Below, piece by piece: positions 1 to 9,113 of a stretch of 64,000 bases of DNA. Position 1 is the first letter of the stretch, and every line of letters starts with the position of its first letter. The stretch is from assembly GCA_963682025.1 (NCBI GenBank), contig OY821517.1, positions 52,837,662 to 52,901,661 on the forward strand. Direction: 5' to 3'. A model generated the notes under the pieces. That model did no database searches, had not been told where the DNA came from, and worked only from the letters and a program-made list of their open reading frames with translations. The position numbers and the translations under genes are program-made. Source of the stretch: Cordilura impudica. Taxonomy: Eukaryota > Arthropoda > Insecta > Diptera > Scathophagidae.

Positions 1-394
1 TTGTTGTCTATGTTTTTCGAATGTTTATTCATAATGATTTTTTTTTATTTAATAATTACCGCAAAACTTTTCCAGTATCTGTCATAAATCATCATCTTAT
101 TAAATGAAGATTCTTAATGAATTCATGTCTTAAATTCCTTTAATCTTTAAGATTGTGTCAACACCTACCAAATTTATCAAGATACGAGTATTTGTTAAGT
201 AGTTTAAATAATTATCAACTGCTTACTAAAGTGTTTTAAACGGAGCCATTTCAAAATGCAAATGTAAATTATTTTTTGAAAATAATGAGTTTTTTATGTT
301 AACATACTTCTTTTTAAATTTTTTTTTACATCACTGATACTTCACTTATTTAAACTTCAGATTCATTTAATATTCATTTAGGTTTTGAGCGTTG
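1..394. other. AT-rich sequence, no feature seen
   Basis: No convincing open frame, repeat copy or structured RNA is visible here. The sequence is AT-rich with short T and A runs and ends where a DINE-1-like element begins. Confidence 0.5.
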
Positions 395-792
395 TTATAC
401 CCTATAACACTATGTGGTCAGGGTAAAATGACTTTGTGCTGATATTTGTAAATACCAAAAATATTTGATCTAGATCTATTTTCTATTATGCTGATAGACG
501 TAGAATCACTTTCTGAGTCAATTTAGCGATACCCGTCCGTCCATCCGTCCGTGTGTGTGTCCATGTAACTAAACCTTGTTTTCAAACTGAGAATAGCAAA
601 TATGAATGTATTTTGATGAAATTTAGCATATAAGCTTATATCGGTCATAGGATGAACGCTATTGAAACTGGTTAAAATCGGTTCATATTCAGATCTAGTC
701 GCTATACAAATAACCCCTATGAGATCGACTTAAATTGCCATAATATCTCGGTCAAACTGGATTTGGGTATGTTTATTACATCCATTAATCAT

Positions 793-3135
793 CATACAAA
801 TGGTATATGTACCTTAAAAAGACAAGATAGTTCATTTGCTGATTCTCCGGAAGAAACTTGTGAACTTCTATAGGAAACACACTTTCCAGGATGTTTTCCC
901 ACTAACAGATCTCTCTCTGTCGTGAAACCCACCCTAACTAAAGGGAATATCCGTTTAGCGGACAACATTTTTCAGAGGAATCGGGTTGGATGGGCGATAA
1001 ATTGTTTCTCTCCATTCAAATCACCCGGACCGGACTGTATATATCCATGTTTACTGCAGGTAGTGACGGATATCATCATCCCACAACTAACTAAACTTCT
1101 TAAATCTTGTCTTCTACATGGTTTTGTGTCATCAATATGAAGAGAAGTGAAAGTAGTGAAAGTATAAACTCAAGGTAGGCAGGAAATCTGAACAGCTACC
1201 TAAATCATATATACCGATTAGTCTAAGGTCTTTTTCCTGAAGGAAATGGAGAAAGTTCCGGACCATCATATCAGGGACACTTACCTGTCACGCAAACCTA
1301 TTCATGGCCTACAGTTTGCGTACCAACAAGGTAAATCCATGGGATCAGCTGTCCATAATATTGTCGCAATGATAGAAAAGGCACTTGATGCCAAACAGAT
1401 ATCTCTCTGTGCCTTCATTGATATACAAGGCGGTCGATAATATGTCATGTAGGGCAATTGAAGAGGCCTTGTTGAGAAAAAATATTTCTCCAGTCATAAT
1501 TAGTTGGATGAGTTACTGTGGGAACTTAATAACTTCGTATTCAGAACCTTCCGCTATGCAGACGATCTTGTTATCTCTGTGACCGGCTTCGACGAGAACA
1601 CAATATCGGAGCGTATGCAGCAGACTCTGAATTATACCCTCAATTGGTGTCAGAAAAAAGGGTTACCTATGAACCCATCACTAAACGAAGGAAACTCAAC
1701 CTTGTGAAACCAAGTCTGAACGGCTTGACAATAGGTTTCTCAGATGAGGTCAAATATCTTGGGGTTACCCTGGATAAATCCCTCACATGGATCAACCACT
1801 TATATCAAATTACGAAAAGCTCCTAGGGCTTTATACGCGTGTCAAAGGCTCTTTGGTATATCGTGGGGTCTAAAACACCACATAATCAACTGGTCGTTCA
1901 AAACTATTGGGAAACCAATGGTTACCTACTGTGCTCTTGTATGGTGGGCAAAGATTGAGCAAGCGAATGCTAAGACAATCCTGAACAAGGTCGAATACAT
2001 TGCCTGTATTGGTATCACTGGGGCAAATAGAATGTGTCCAACTGATGCTATCGGTGCCATGCTTAACATCACCACACTGCATATTTCGGTCATCGATGAT
2101 GCGTGCGTGAGTGCCGTACGACTTCAGGATTCTGGTAGCGTGAAGCACGGTGACGGCGAGAGTCACGGACAGAATGCTACCAAGAAAGATATTTATCAGA
2201 GAATTTGAAACAATGATATTGGAACGGAGCCTATGGGCCAATAGGACCTGGGAACCGGAACAGGGTTCTTATGTGTGGATCACGGATGGCTCAAAACAAT
2301 CAAATGGGGACACAGACGCGGGCATATTTGTTCTCAACTTTCAACGAGTCTTACCCATGGGAAAATACCCATGCATTTTCCAAGCGGAGGTTTTCGCTAA
2401 TTATATATGCGAGACAGAAGGTCTTAGAAGAAATACAAAAATAACACTCATTTATATACTATCCGACAGTCAGGCTGCACTAAAGGCAATTATGTCCTAA
2501 AACGTGACGTCTAAACTTGTCTTGGATTGCATCGAAGTGCTAAACCAATTGGGCAGATGCAAATAAATAACTTTATGCTGAATTCCAGGACACGTAGAAC
2601 ATGAGGGCAATGAAGGGGCAGATTGTCTGGTCAATAGGGTGGCCCGTCGTCCCCTCATCGGTCCGGAATCATTCTTAGTGTTCCAATAGGAATACGTATC
2701 AAAGAAAAAATTAAAAAGTGGAGGGAATCACAATTTGCCGAACACTGGGACGAAAGTCCTGGCCTACGGAAAACTAAGAAATGTGTAGCTCAATCCAGTG
2801 TTCAATCGGAAAGATTACTTTCCCTTGATTAGATGGAATTAGGGACCTTGACGGGAGTCCTTACTGGACCCTGTAATCTCAGATATCATCTACGAAAGAA
2901 GAGTCAGTCTGCTATAGACACATGCAGGTTCTGCGAAGAGGGGAGTGGAAACAGCGGAACACATTCTCTCTGAATGGCCAAGACTTAGTGATAAGAGAAC
3001 CCTTGCACTTGGAGGATACACTGTATCCCCCGGGACACATGGTATCTCATGCCAAATAGGGTAATTGACTTTATGAGGAGCCTTAACCTTTAGGACAACC
3101 ATAGGCTGCACACAAGGTCACACTGGTCTAATCCA
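793..3135 (+). pseudogene. non-LTR retrotransposon (I/R1/LOA-like) reverse transcriptase and RNase H remnant
   Basis: A LINE copy truncated at its 5' end and coding on the plus strand. In order: an RT N-terminal block with HFPG near 880 and SPFKSPGPD at 1011-1037; the HGLQFAYQQGKS block at 1303-1338; FIDIQGG running into DNM across a frameshift at about 1432; then YADDLVIS at about 1558-1581, the catalytic palm. Next come VKYLGVTLDKS near 1750-1785, an RNase H-like ITDGSKQ at 2277-2298 with LSDSQAALKA near 2458-2490, and a CRFCEE-type cysteine motif with EHILS near 2930-2970. Between ISWMSY and NELLWELNN the segment that normally carries the QGGVLSPL box is missing, so there is an internal deletion in RT at about 1515. 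Several frameshifts and stops make it dead. RNase H places it in the I/R1/LOA part of the LINE tree; the exact clade is uncertain. Confidence 0.85.
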
Positions 3136-3408
3136 GGACAATTCTTAGTCATAGTCCACACATAAAGCTGATTCCCGATCTTCACTATTAAAAATCAAAA
3201 ATATTGCACAGATTTTTCTCAAATTTGGTTTGTATATGTTTTTGGAAAAAATAACTGACCTTACCAAATTTGGTAAGGATAGGTCCATTTTTCGAGCTAG
3301 TCCCCATATAAATATAGCATCCAATATGAACTTCTTCATATCCGAAGGCAAAAAAATTAATAAAATGCCACTCAAATTTGGTTTATGCATATTTTATATA
3401 TGTATCTA

Positions 3409-3713
3409 CCCAGGAAAAACAAACATTACCAAATAATGGGTTTTAGAATGAGATGTAACTGGTTGAAGTTTGCCTGATAAGCTCATTATTTTAACACGGG
3501 GATGTCACTGGAGGTAGCTAGTTGCCTAGGAACTCATTATTTTCACTTTAAAAGTAATGCAGTGTGCAAGGCGCTGGCATGAAATATAAGTATCTGTATA
3601 ACACATTATTAGTAACGCTTTATTTCCACTTTAGAAGTAATGCAGTGGGCAATGGTAGGTCATTATTGGTAATGCAAAAATCAATGAGCTGCTATTACGA
3701 AATTTTTGCTGGG
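3409..3713. mobile_element. TA-flanked MITE (CCCAG...CTGGG) inside DINE-1 copy 1
   Basis: The segment begins CCCAGGAAAAA and ends TTTTTGCTGGG, with TA on both sides (3407-3408 and 3714-3715). It interrupts the DINE-1 copy just before its conserved TTGGACCTAAGAGATAG block, where the uninterrupted copies are continuous. The interior has two related blocks containing AGTAATGCAGT at about 3553 and 3639. There is no coding capacity. TA duplication and 11-bp ends suggest a Tc1/mariner-driven MITE; the superfamily is an inference. Confidence 0.65.
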
Positions 3714-3804
3714 TAATTTGTTGGACCTAAGAGATAGAGGGGTTATAACGCATGGTATAAGGTATCGTATAGTCGGTCTAAACCGACTTTAATTTGCTTA
3801 CTTG

Positions 3805-4299
3805 TTTTTTATTTACTTTGGTCTGCATTATTTTGTCTGACAATTATTTCAGTTCTTATTTGTTTTCGTTATTGATATTTATTTGTCAACTTCTGTTATT
3901 TCATTTTATTTTATTTTTTTTTCAACCCTGGCCACCAACTTGAAAGTAATTATCATCTGTGTGACTTCTGTGCAAATCTTTGCTACGTACTCGCCTCTTG
4001 CCTTAAGTTAACAAATCGGTGTCGCATTAAACTCACAGCTTAAAATTGTTTCATACGTTTTCTTTTATTTTAGTAAAACTGAAACTTTTATGACTTGTAA
4101 GATGTTGACAAACAACATCTTTGTTTGTTTTAGCTTCTTCGTCATCAATTGTCACCTGAGTAGCTACGTCTCAGTTTTCAGCACCGCTAATATTTACTCA
4201 TCAATTCAGTAATCAATTTCAAAATGTGTACCCACAACTTATTTCTGAAACAATTATTATTTTTTTTCTCAATTTGTTTTTTTTTAACTTATGTAAATA
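3805..4299. other. AT-rich sequence, no feature seen
   Basis: T-rich noncoding DNA between the DINE-1 element and the Tc1-like element. I see no supported gene, and only short homopolymer runs. Confidence 0.5.
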
Positions 4300-4469
4300 C
4301 AGTGTCGGAAAAAAGTATTCACGCAGCAACTTACTTTATTTTTAATCGTAATTATTTTTTAAATATAAATAAAAGCTAATATACTCAGTATTGCATAATA
4401 AAAATATACAAATCCATATTTGTTTCAGTTTTAAATTTAATTTTTAGAGTCTAGAGGAAGCCAAATTCC

Positions 4470-4870
4470 GAGTTGCAGAAAAACAATGTAATAAATACTG
4501 TGAAGCATGGCTATGGTGGAATTATGGTACGGCGATGTATGGCTGAAGCAGACGTGAGCAACGTTGTTTTCATCGATATAGCAATGGATAAAACAGTGAC
4601 GTAAATATTTTAAAGGAAAACTTACTGCAAACGTCGAGTAGCTAGGACGGGAGAACTACACCAAGCATACTGCAAAGGACGCCTGACTGTGGATTATTCA
4701 TCATGTTCCTCACATTCTCCCAACTCCATCACAATCGCCTAACATTAACCCCATTGAGCACCTTTGGGATGAATTGGGAAGACGAGTAGAAAAGAGCCAT
4801 ACCTTTAGTAGGACTCAACTATAGGACAAAATATTAAAGCTTATGTTATGAAGAAACTGCTGGATGTCAT
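4470..4870 (+). pseudogene. Tc1-like transposase C-terminal fragment
   Basis: Seen in shifting plus-strand frames: KHGYGGIMV followed by CMAEADVSNVVFID near 4500-4575, matching the Tc1 block usually read as KHGGGSVMVWGC. Further on is SQSPNINPIEHLWDELGRR near 4715-4790. Known: the glutamate of the NPIEHLW motif is the third acid of the Tc1 DDE catalytic triad. In-frame stops follow DKTVT, and frameshifts separate the two blocks. The helix-turn-helix domain and the first catalytic aspartate are absent. This is a dead remnant that occupies the middle of the Tc1-like element. Confidence 0.8.
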
Positions 4871-4986
4871 ATAAAAGAAAGCCCACTCCACAGAGTATTA
4901 AATACTTTGAAACTTTTTTATCCCAACTTTTAAGGCTGTATGTATACCTAGATTTACCTATTTACTGTTTTCCTTATATCGCAACA

Positions 4987-5352
4987 TCTTAATATTAATA
5001 AGCTAGGCCATTTTTTTTGACCGATATTTTGCTCTACCGTTTTATCCCGATTTGGACCAAACGTATATTATTTGAAAGGTATTTCTTTTTAGCCGTTTTG
5101 CAGACTTACAGATTTTTAAATTTTTTCCTTCATTTTGAGTAAATTGCATTTAAAGTTGCTACTAGCACATACTTAAAATTATACATATGCTATGTGTGTT
5201 TTATTAAATTTGTTAATGTGGTTGTTAATGAGTCTGTTGTCTTCATTCACAATAATAATAAACCATAAAAGTGTTGGTTTGTGAATTGGCTAAGTTGAAA
5301 AATAAAGCTGCCTAGAAATTGCACTCGAATTTCGAGCGCTGGAATCTGCTAG
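4987..5352 (+). mobile_element. short non-autonomous Helitron, family A copy 1
   Basis: It begins TCTTAATATTAATAAG after an A and ends CTAG before a T. An inverted repeat CTCGAATTTCGAG lies about 12 nt before the CTAG. These are the standard Helitron marks: 5' TC, a 3' hairpin, CTRR, and insertion between A and T without target duplication. No Rep/helicase is encoded. Six other copies in this window share its sequence. The copy lies inside the Tc1-like element, so it is younger than that element. Confidence 0.8.
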
Positions 5353-5495
5353 TACTTATGATTAGCCTTTCTCTATATTTAACTAAGTAATATATTAATA
5401 CATAATTTTGTTAAAAACAGTATCAGGCTATCGGTTTTTATTTAAAAAAATAGCAATGATAAACAGTCACTGTGTGAATACTTTTGTTCGACGCT

Positions 5496-6786
5496 GTTCA
5501 TTATACAGTGGAACAGGATGAAGAAAATTTAAAACCTCATATTAATCTATTTTTTTTACTTTATTTTAGGTAAAATATGATATAATTTCAGGTAAGTACA
5601 TTTAAATTTTTAATACCTTAATCGAGTCAAAAATTGCCTTATTCTAATAAAAGCCACAACTTCGCTTTATCTACAATATACATAGATAAAATTATTTTTC
5701 AAATCCTTATCTATCAAATTCTTTTAAAATTTATAAACATAGTGATTGAATTAATGTTCGGACCCAAGACCAAAGGTTTTTACTTTAAATATTTAACAAA
5801 AAAAAAAAATTAATAAAAAAGGAATTGAATGGCAAAATTCCCAAAATTTTTTCAAATTTTTTCACAAAAATTTTAAACTTTTCGTGTCTTTACATTTCCT
5901 TGATTAAGCCCATAAGTATTATAAACCTAAATTCCCTTTTTCATATAATTTTTATTTGAAAATTTTTATATATTTATTAATTTTAAAATTAAAAAAACTA
6001 ATAAAAAAAATAAAAAAAAAATAAATAAATTTTAGTATTGAAAATTTTCATCTTTTTGTAAGGAGTATATAATTTGTTCTATATACTAAGTACTTTCGCG
6101 ATATTCCTTACGAGAAGTGTGGACTTTTAAAATCAAATCACTTGACTCTTTCTCTTGATTTCACAGGCGGTGAACTGACACTTAAAACAATTACACAATA
6201 TATTTATTTTAAATTGCATGTTGTTTGAAAGGTATTTAAAATGTATATGTTTTTATTTTTTATTTTAATATATCATCATATTTAAATTATAATACAACCA
6301 AATATTTAAAAAATTGTTATTTACATTTTGTTAATTTTTTATTCCTTATTTAATGCATTCCCTTAATAATTATTAATAATAATATTTAAATAATTTTAAA
6401 TGGCTCATTCCGTAAAACGAAACGTAAGAAAACGTTTAAATTGTTTATGAAAATTTCAAAACTATAAAATATTCTTTAAATTTTTCAGATTAATTTTAAA
6501 CGTTTCATTACTTTATATTTTCTTGAATAAGCCCATAAGTATTATAGAATTAAGTTCCCGATTTTATAAAATCATTATTTAATAATAAAAAAAATATTAA
6601 AAAATTTGTCTTAGTATTGAAAACTTGTTTTCTATTTTTTTTTAATGAGTATCTAAACTTAATTCACTTTTTCATAAAATTGTTCTTTACTAAAAAAAAA
6701 AAGAAGAAGCTATTTTAAACAACACATTCGCGATATTCCTTTCTCAAAATGGAATCACTTAACTCTACTTGTTGATTTCACAGATG
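5496..6786. repeat. AT-rich DNA with a diverged ~310-bp direct duplication
   Basis: Segments at about 5866-6176 and 6478-6786 are diverged direct copies. Both contain AAGCCCATAAGTATTATA, then TTAGTATTGAAAA, CGCGATATTCCTT and a final TTGATTTCACAG. No coding sequence is apparent. The second copy ends at the left flank of the Transib element at 6787, so the first copy gives an approximate view of the ancestral target region. Confidence 0.6.
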
Positions 6787-8626
6787 CACAGTGGCTGAAA
6801 ATCGTTTTTCATTGGCCAAAATTCAGTAACTTTGGAACCGATCAAAATTAAGTAATTTTTTTTTAATGGATAGATATTTAGTTCAGCGTGACTCAATTTT
6901 AATTACATTAAAATTGATTGAACACTTTTTAAGGAATTCTAGGTTAAAGTTGAACTTTTGATTTTTTAAATTTTAGAGTGAAATATGTGTTTATTTTTTT
7001 ATTTATTTAAAAATTTAATATTTGGATTTTAATAATAATTATAAACATTTTTTATAATAATGGGATTTTTTAATGTTACACTCAAAAAAATTGTTACGCT
7101 CAAAAAAAAAAATAGTAAAATCAACTGGAGATTTTGCTATTATTACTGAAAAATTAAAAATTTTTTGTTGTCAAATTTGCAAATTTGTTTACACTCAAGG
7201 AATATTTACACTTAAAAAAAAAGGTTAATAATATTATCTAAAAATCTTGCTATTACTACAGAAAAATTTATTATTTTTTGCTGTCAAATTTGATCATTTT
7301 AAAAAACATTATTATTATTTTTTAATAATACTATGTTTTTCGTACTTCCTTTTTTCCTGAGCCTTCTCTGATAGATCTCCAAGTGCCACCAACTGAAATT
7401 TGATGACATCTTCATCATGATAAAGGATGTTGTGAACTGTTGCAGACATATTTCTCCATGGGTAGTTGGTTGCATATATTTTTGCAGTTTCCTTAGCATA
7501 ATCTCCAAATTTTCTAGAGTCAATTTCTTCATTGCACGCAAGTACTCCTAGGATTATTTTAAATCTGAAAATAAGGTCTAAATCCACTCCTGGTTTTTCA
7601 GATGCTGTTTCTGGATACGAAAGGAATCTTCTTGCGGTATTGCCATCGTTTGTATTGCCTGACCCTTGTTTTGGCTGATCTATAATCAATCCAAATTTGC
7701 GATATTCATCTTGAACATGTTTCTTTTTTGAACTTCTTAACTCTTTGTTGGTTTCGTTGTTTCTTAGTGATCCTGAAGACCCGAAATCCAAATAACTGAT
7801 TTTTAGTATGTGTTCCATAAATCGTATTTTTGCATGTAGTGGTGATAATCCAAAACCATATGCATCGGTATTATCTAATGATTTTGTCAGGACTTTGTTT
7901 AATTGGCTTGATGTTGCTTGGCATATAATGCAGCTTAATGCAGCCTTCGTGTTAGTCAAAGCCTGACCTACTTTTCCATCTATCATTGTCAGAACAAATT
8001 GTAATAGAACAAATAATGAGTATTTTTAGCTATAAAATACCTAAAGCACAAATTTAACTCACCATTGTACACGAATACTTATAGGGCTGTTTAAATTATC
8101 GTAATTGGATTTTTTTTAGAGTAATTTCATTTAAATGAAAAAAGTGTTCTACCCACGGGTCGTCACGGGTGCAAAAGTATATATATGGTTAAAGAGGACA
8201 CTTTCACCTTTTTCCAGGTGGTATACGTTTCTTGATTTCTTTTGTTCCCTAGAAGTTCTATTCCACTAAAGTTGAAATTTGAGAAAAATATAGTAATTTC
8301 ATAAATATTTCATGACGCCCCTAATATTAAACGGCAGAGCTGTGGCCGCTTACAACAACTAAAGACTATAAACCTCCCAATATTATAAAAAAGATCGCTG
8401 GTCATTATCGATGATAGCTTGCGAGTAGTAACCATTTGTTTTTGATAAAAAACAAAAAAAAATCACCTTTTTCTGAAATTAAAAAAACAATTAGCAATAG
8501 TTTAACCTAATTTTTGGGTACCTTAATCTGGATATATTAGCTACAAAAAGGCTTTAAAATTTTAAAAATCGGTGGCAAAAAAAAATTAGAATTTTGGCCA
8601 ATGAAATTAAAATTTCAGCCACAGTG
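6787..8626 (-). mobile_element. Transib transposon 1 (deletion derivative)
   Basis: Left terminus CACAGTGGCTGAAA at 6787; right terminus, read inwards, CACTGTGGCTGAAA ending at 8626. Both continue to a shared CATTGGCCAAAATTC block, so the inverted repeats are about 38 bp with a variable middle. Flanks are AGATG (6782-6786) and AGACG (8627-8631), a 5-bp duplication with one C-to-T change. Known: Transib ends match CACWRTG and make 5-bp duplications, and the family is the relative of RAG1. The 1.84-kb length and half-length transposase show an internal deletion. Confidence 0.88.
7315..7986 (-). pseudogene. Transib (RAG1-like) transposase, C-terminal half
   Basis: A 223-codon minus-strand frame starting at MIDGKVGQALTNT, the block carrying the second catalytic aspartate in Transib/RAG1 cores. 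It continues through GLSPLHAKIRFMEHI, SNTNDGNTARRF-type (here NTNDGNTARRF), an insert with RKFGDYAKETAKIY, YPWRNMSATVHNILYH and LSEKAQEKR. The last block matches the motif with the catalytic glutamate, equivalent to RAG1 E962 in GNESGN. The N-terminal half with the first aspartate is absent; the ATG used is internal to the ancestral protein. The frame is open throughout, but the residues just after the catalytic glutamate are rearranged compared with the usual EARNK. The fragment could make a truncated protein but not an active transposase. Assignment to Transib rests on motif order plus the RSS-like ends of the element. Confidence 0.85.
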
Positions 8627-9113
8627 AGACGCACTGTGGACCATATTTTGAGAAGGCGGCCAAAAATCATTTTTTTATGGTTACGATTTTAAATTATGTC
8701 ATTCGTTTGAAAGTAAATACCAGTGGGCCTCAGGAGCCAAAAAATAGCGACTCTATTTCAGCTATATCACAGCGAACATGGTCTTCGAAAATGGACTTTC
8801 TCAGTATTTTGCTTAAATAAAATATTTCTTTGTAAATTTTAATTTTTGAATTACCGTAAATTTTTTGTTTTGAAAGATTTTTAAGTAAAATGAATTTTGT
8901 ATAATTTGGCATCTTCTAGGCTATTAATGTTAGAAATATAGAGTCACTGAGTCGTTTACAAATTTAAAAAAAAAAAATGTAAAATGGTCTAAATTTCCCG
9001 AAAATCTCCTACTTAATAGAGCAGAACTCCTGCCCATCAAAAGCCATCAAAAGCCCTATTGTATACCCACCAGTTTCCGCCCGTGTGTACCAGAACAATT
9101 TTTCTTAGCCAAG
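8627..9113. other. short segment between the two Transib elements
   Basis: It starts AGACGCACTGTGG, so an inverted heptamer faces the Transib-1 end across the 5-bp duplication. It ends with CCAAG, the left target duplication of Transib-2. No coding sequence is supported; a 60-codon minus-strand frame at 8730-8912 has no recognisable motif. Confidence 0.45.

Larger units (their letters stand above)
395..3804 (+). mobile_element. DINE-1/HINE-like (Helentron-derived) element, copy 1, split by insertions
   Basis: Seen: the 5' end is TTATACCCTATAACACTATG, followed by a GTCC/GTGT microsatellite near 533-560. The 3' end resumes at about 3136 and runs through an approximate AGTCGGTCTAAACCGACT hairpin to CTTACTTG. 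These parts align with the uninterrupted copies at 34906-35693 and 51251-52043. Known: Drosophila DINE-1 elements have subterminal inverted repeats, a central GTCY microsatellite, a 3' stem-loop and TT insertion; they are non-autonomous Helentron derivatives. The copy is broken by a LINE at about 793-3135, with roughly 25 bp of the element lost at the junction, and by a MITE at 3409-3713. It is more diverged than the copies at 35 and 51 kb, so it is probably old. Confidence 0.8.
4300..5495 (+). mobile_element. Tc1-like transposon, deleted copy
   Basis: Terminal inverted repeats are CAGTGTCGGAAAAAAGTATT at 4300 and the matching GAATACTTTTGTTCGACGCTG-like end at 5475-5495. The left end follows a TA at 4298-4299; the right flank reads TT, a likely decayed TA. 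The interior holds only the C-terminal part of a transposase, and a 366-bp Helitron sits inside (4987-5352). Too little sequence lies between the left terminus and the transposase fragment for a DNA-binding domain, so the 5' half of the gene was deleted. The element is not autonomous. Confidence 0.8.

Noticed and set aside
1870..2241. A 123-codon minus-strand gene
   Set aside because: It is the antisense shadow of the LINE RT/connection region read on the plus strand.
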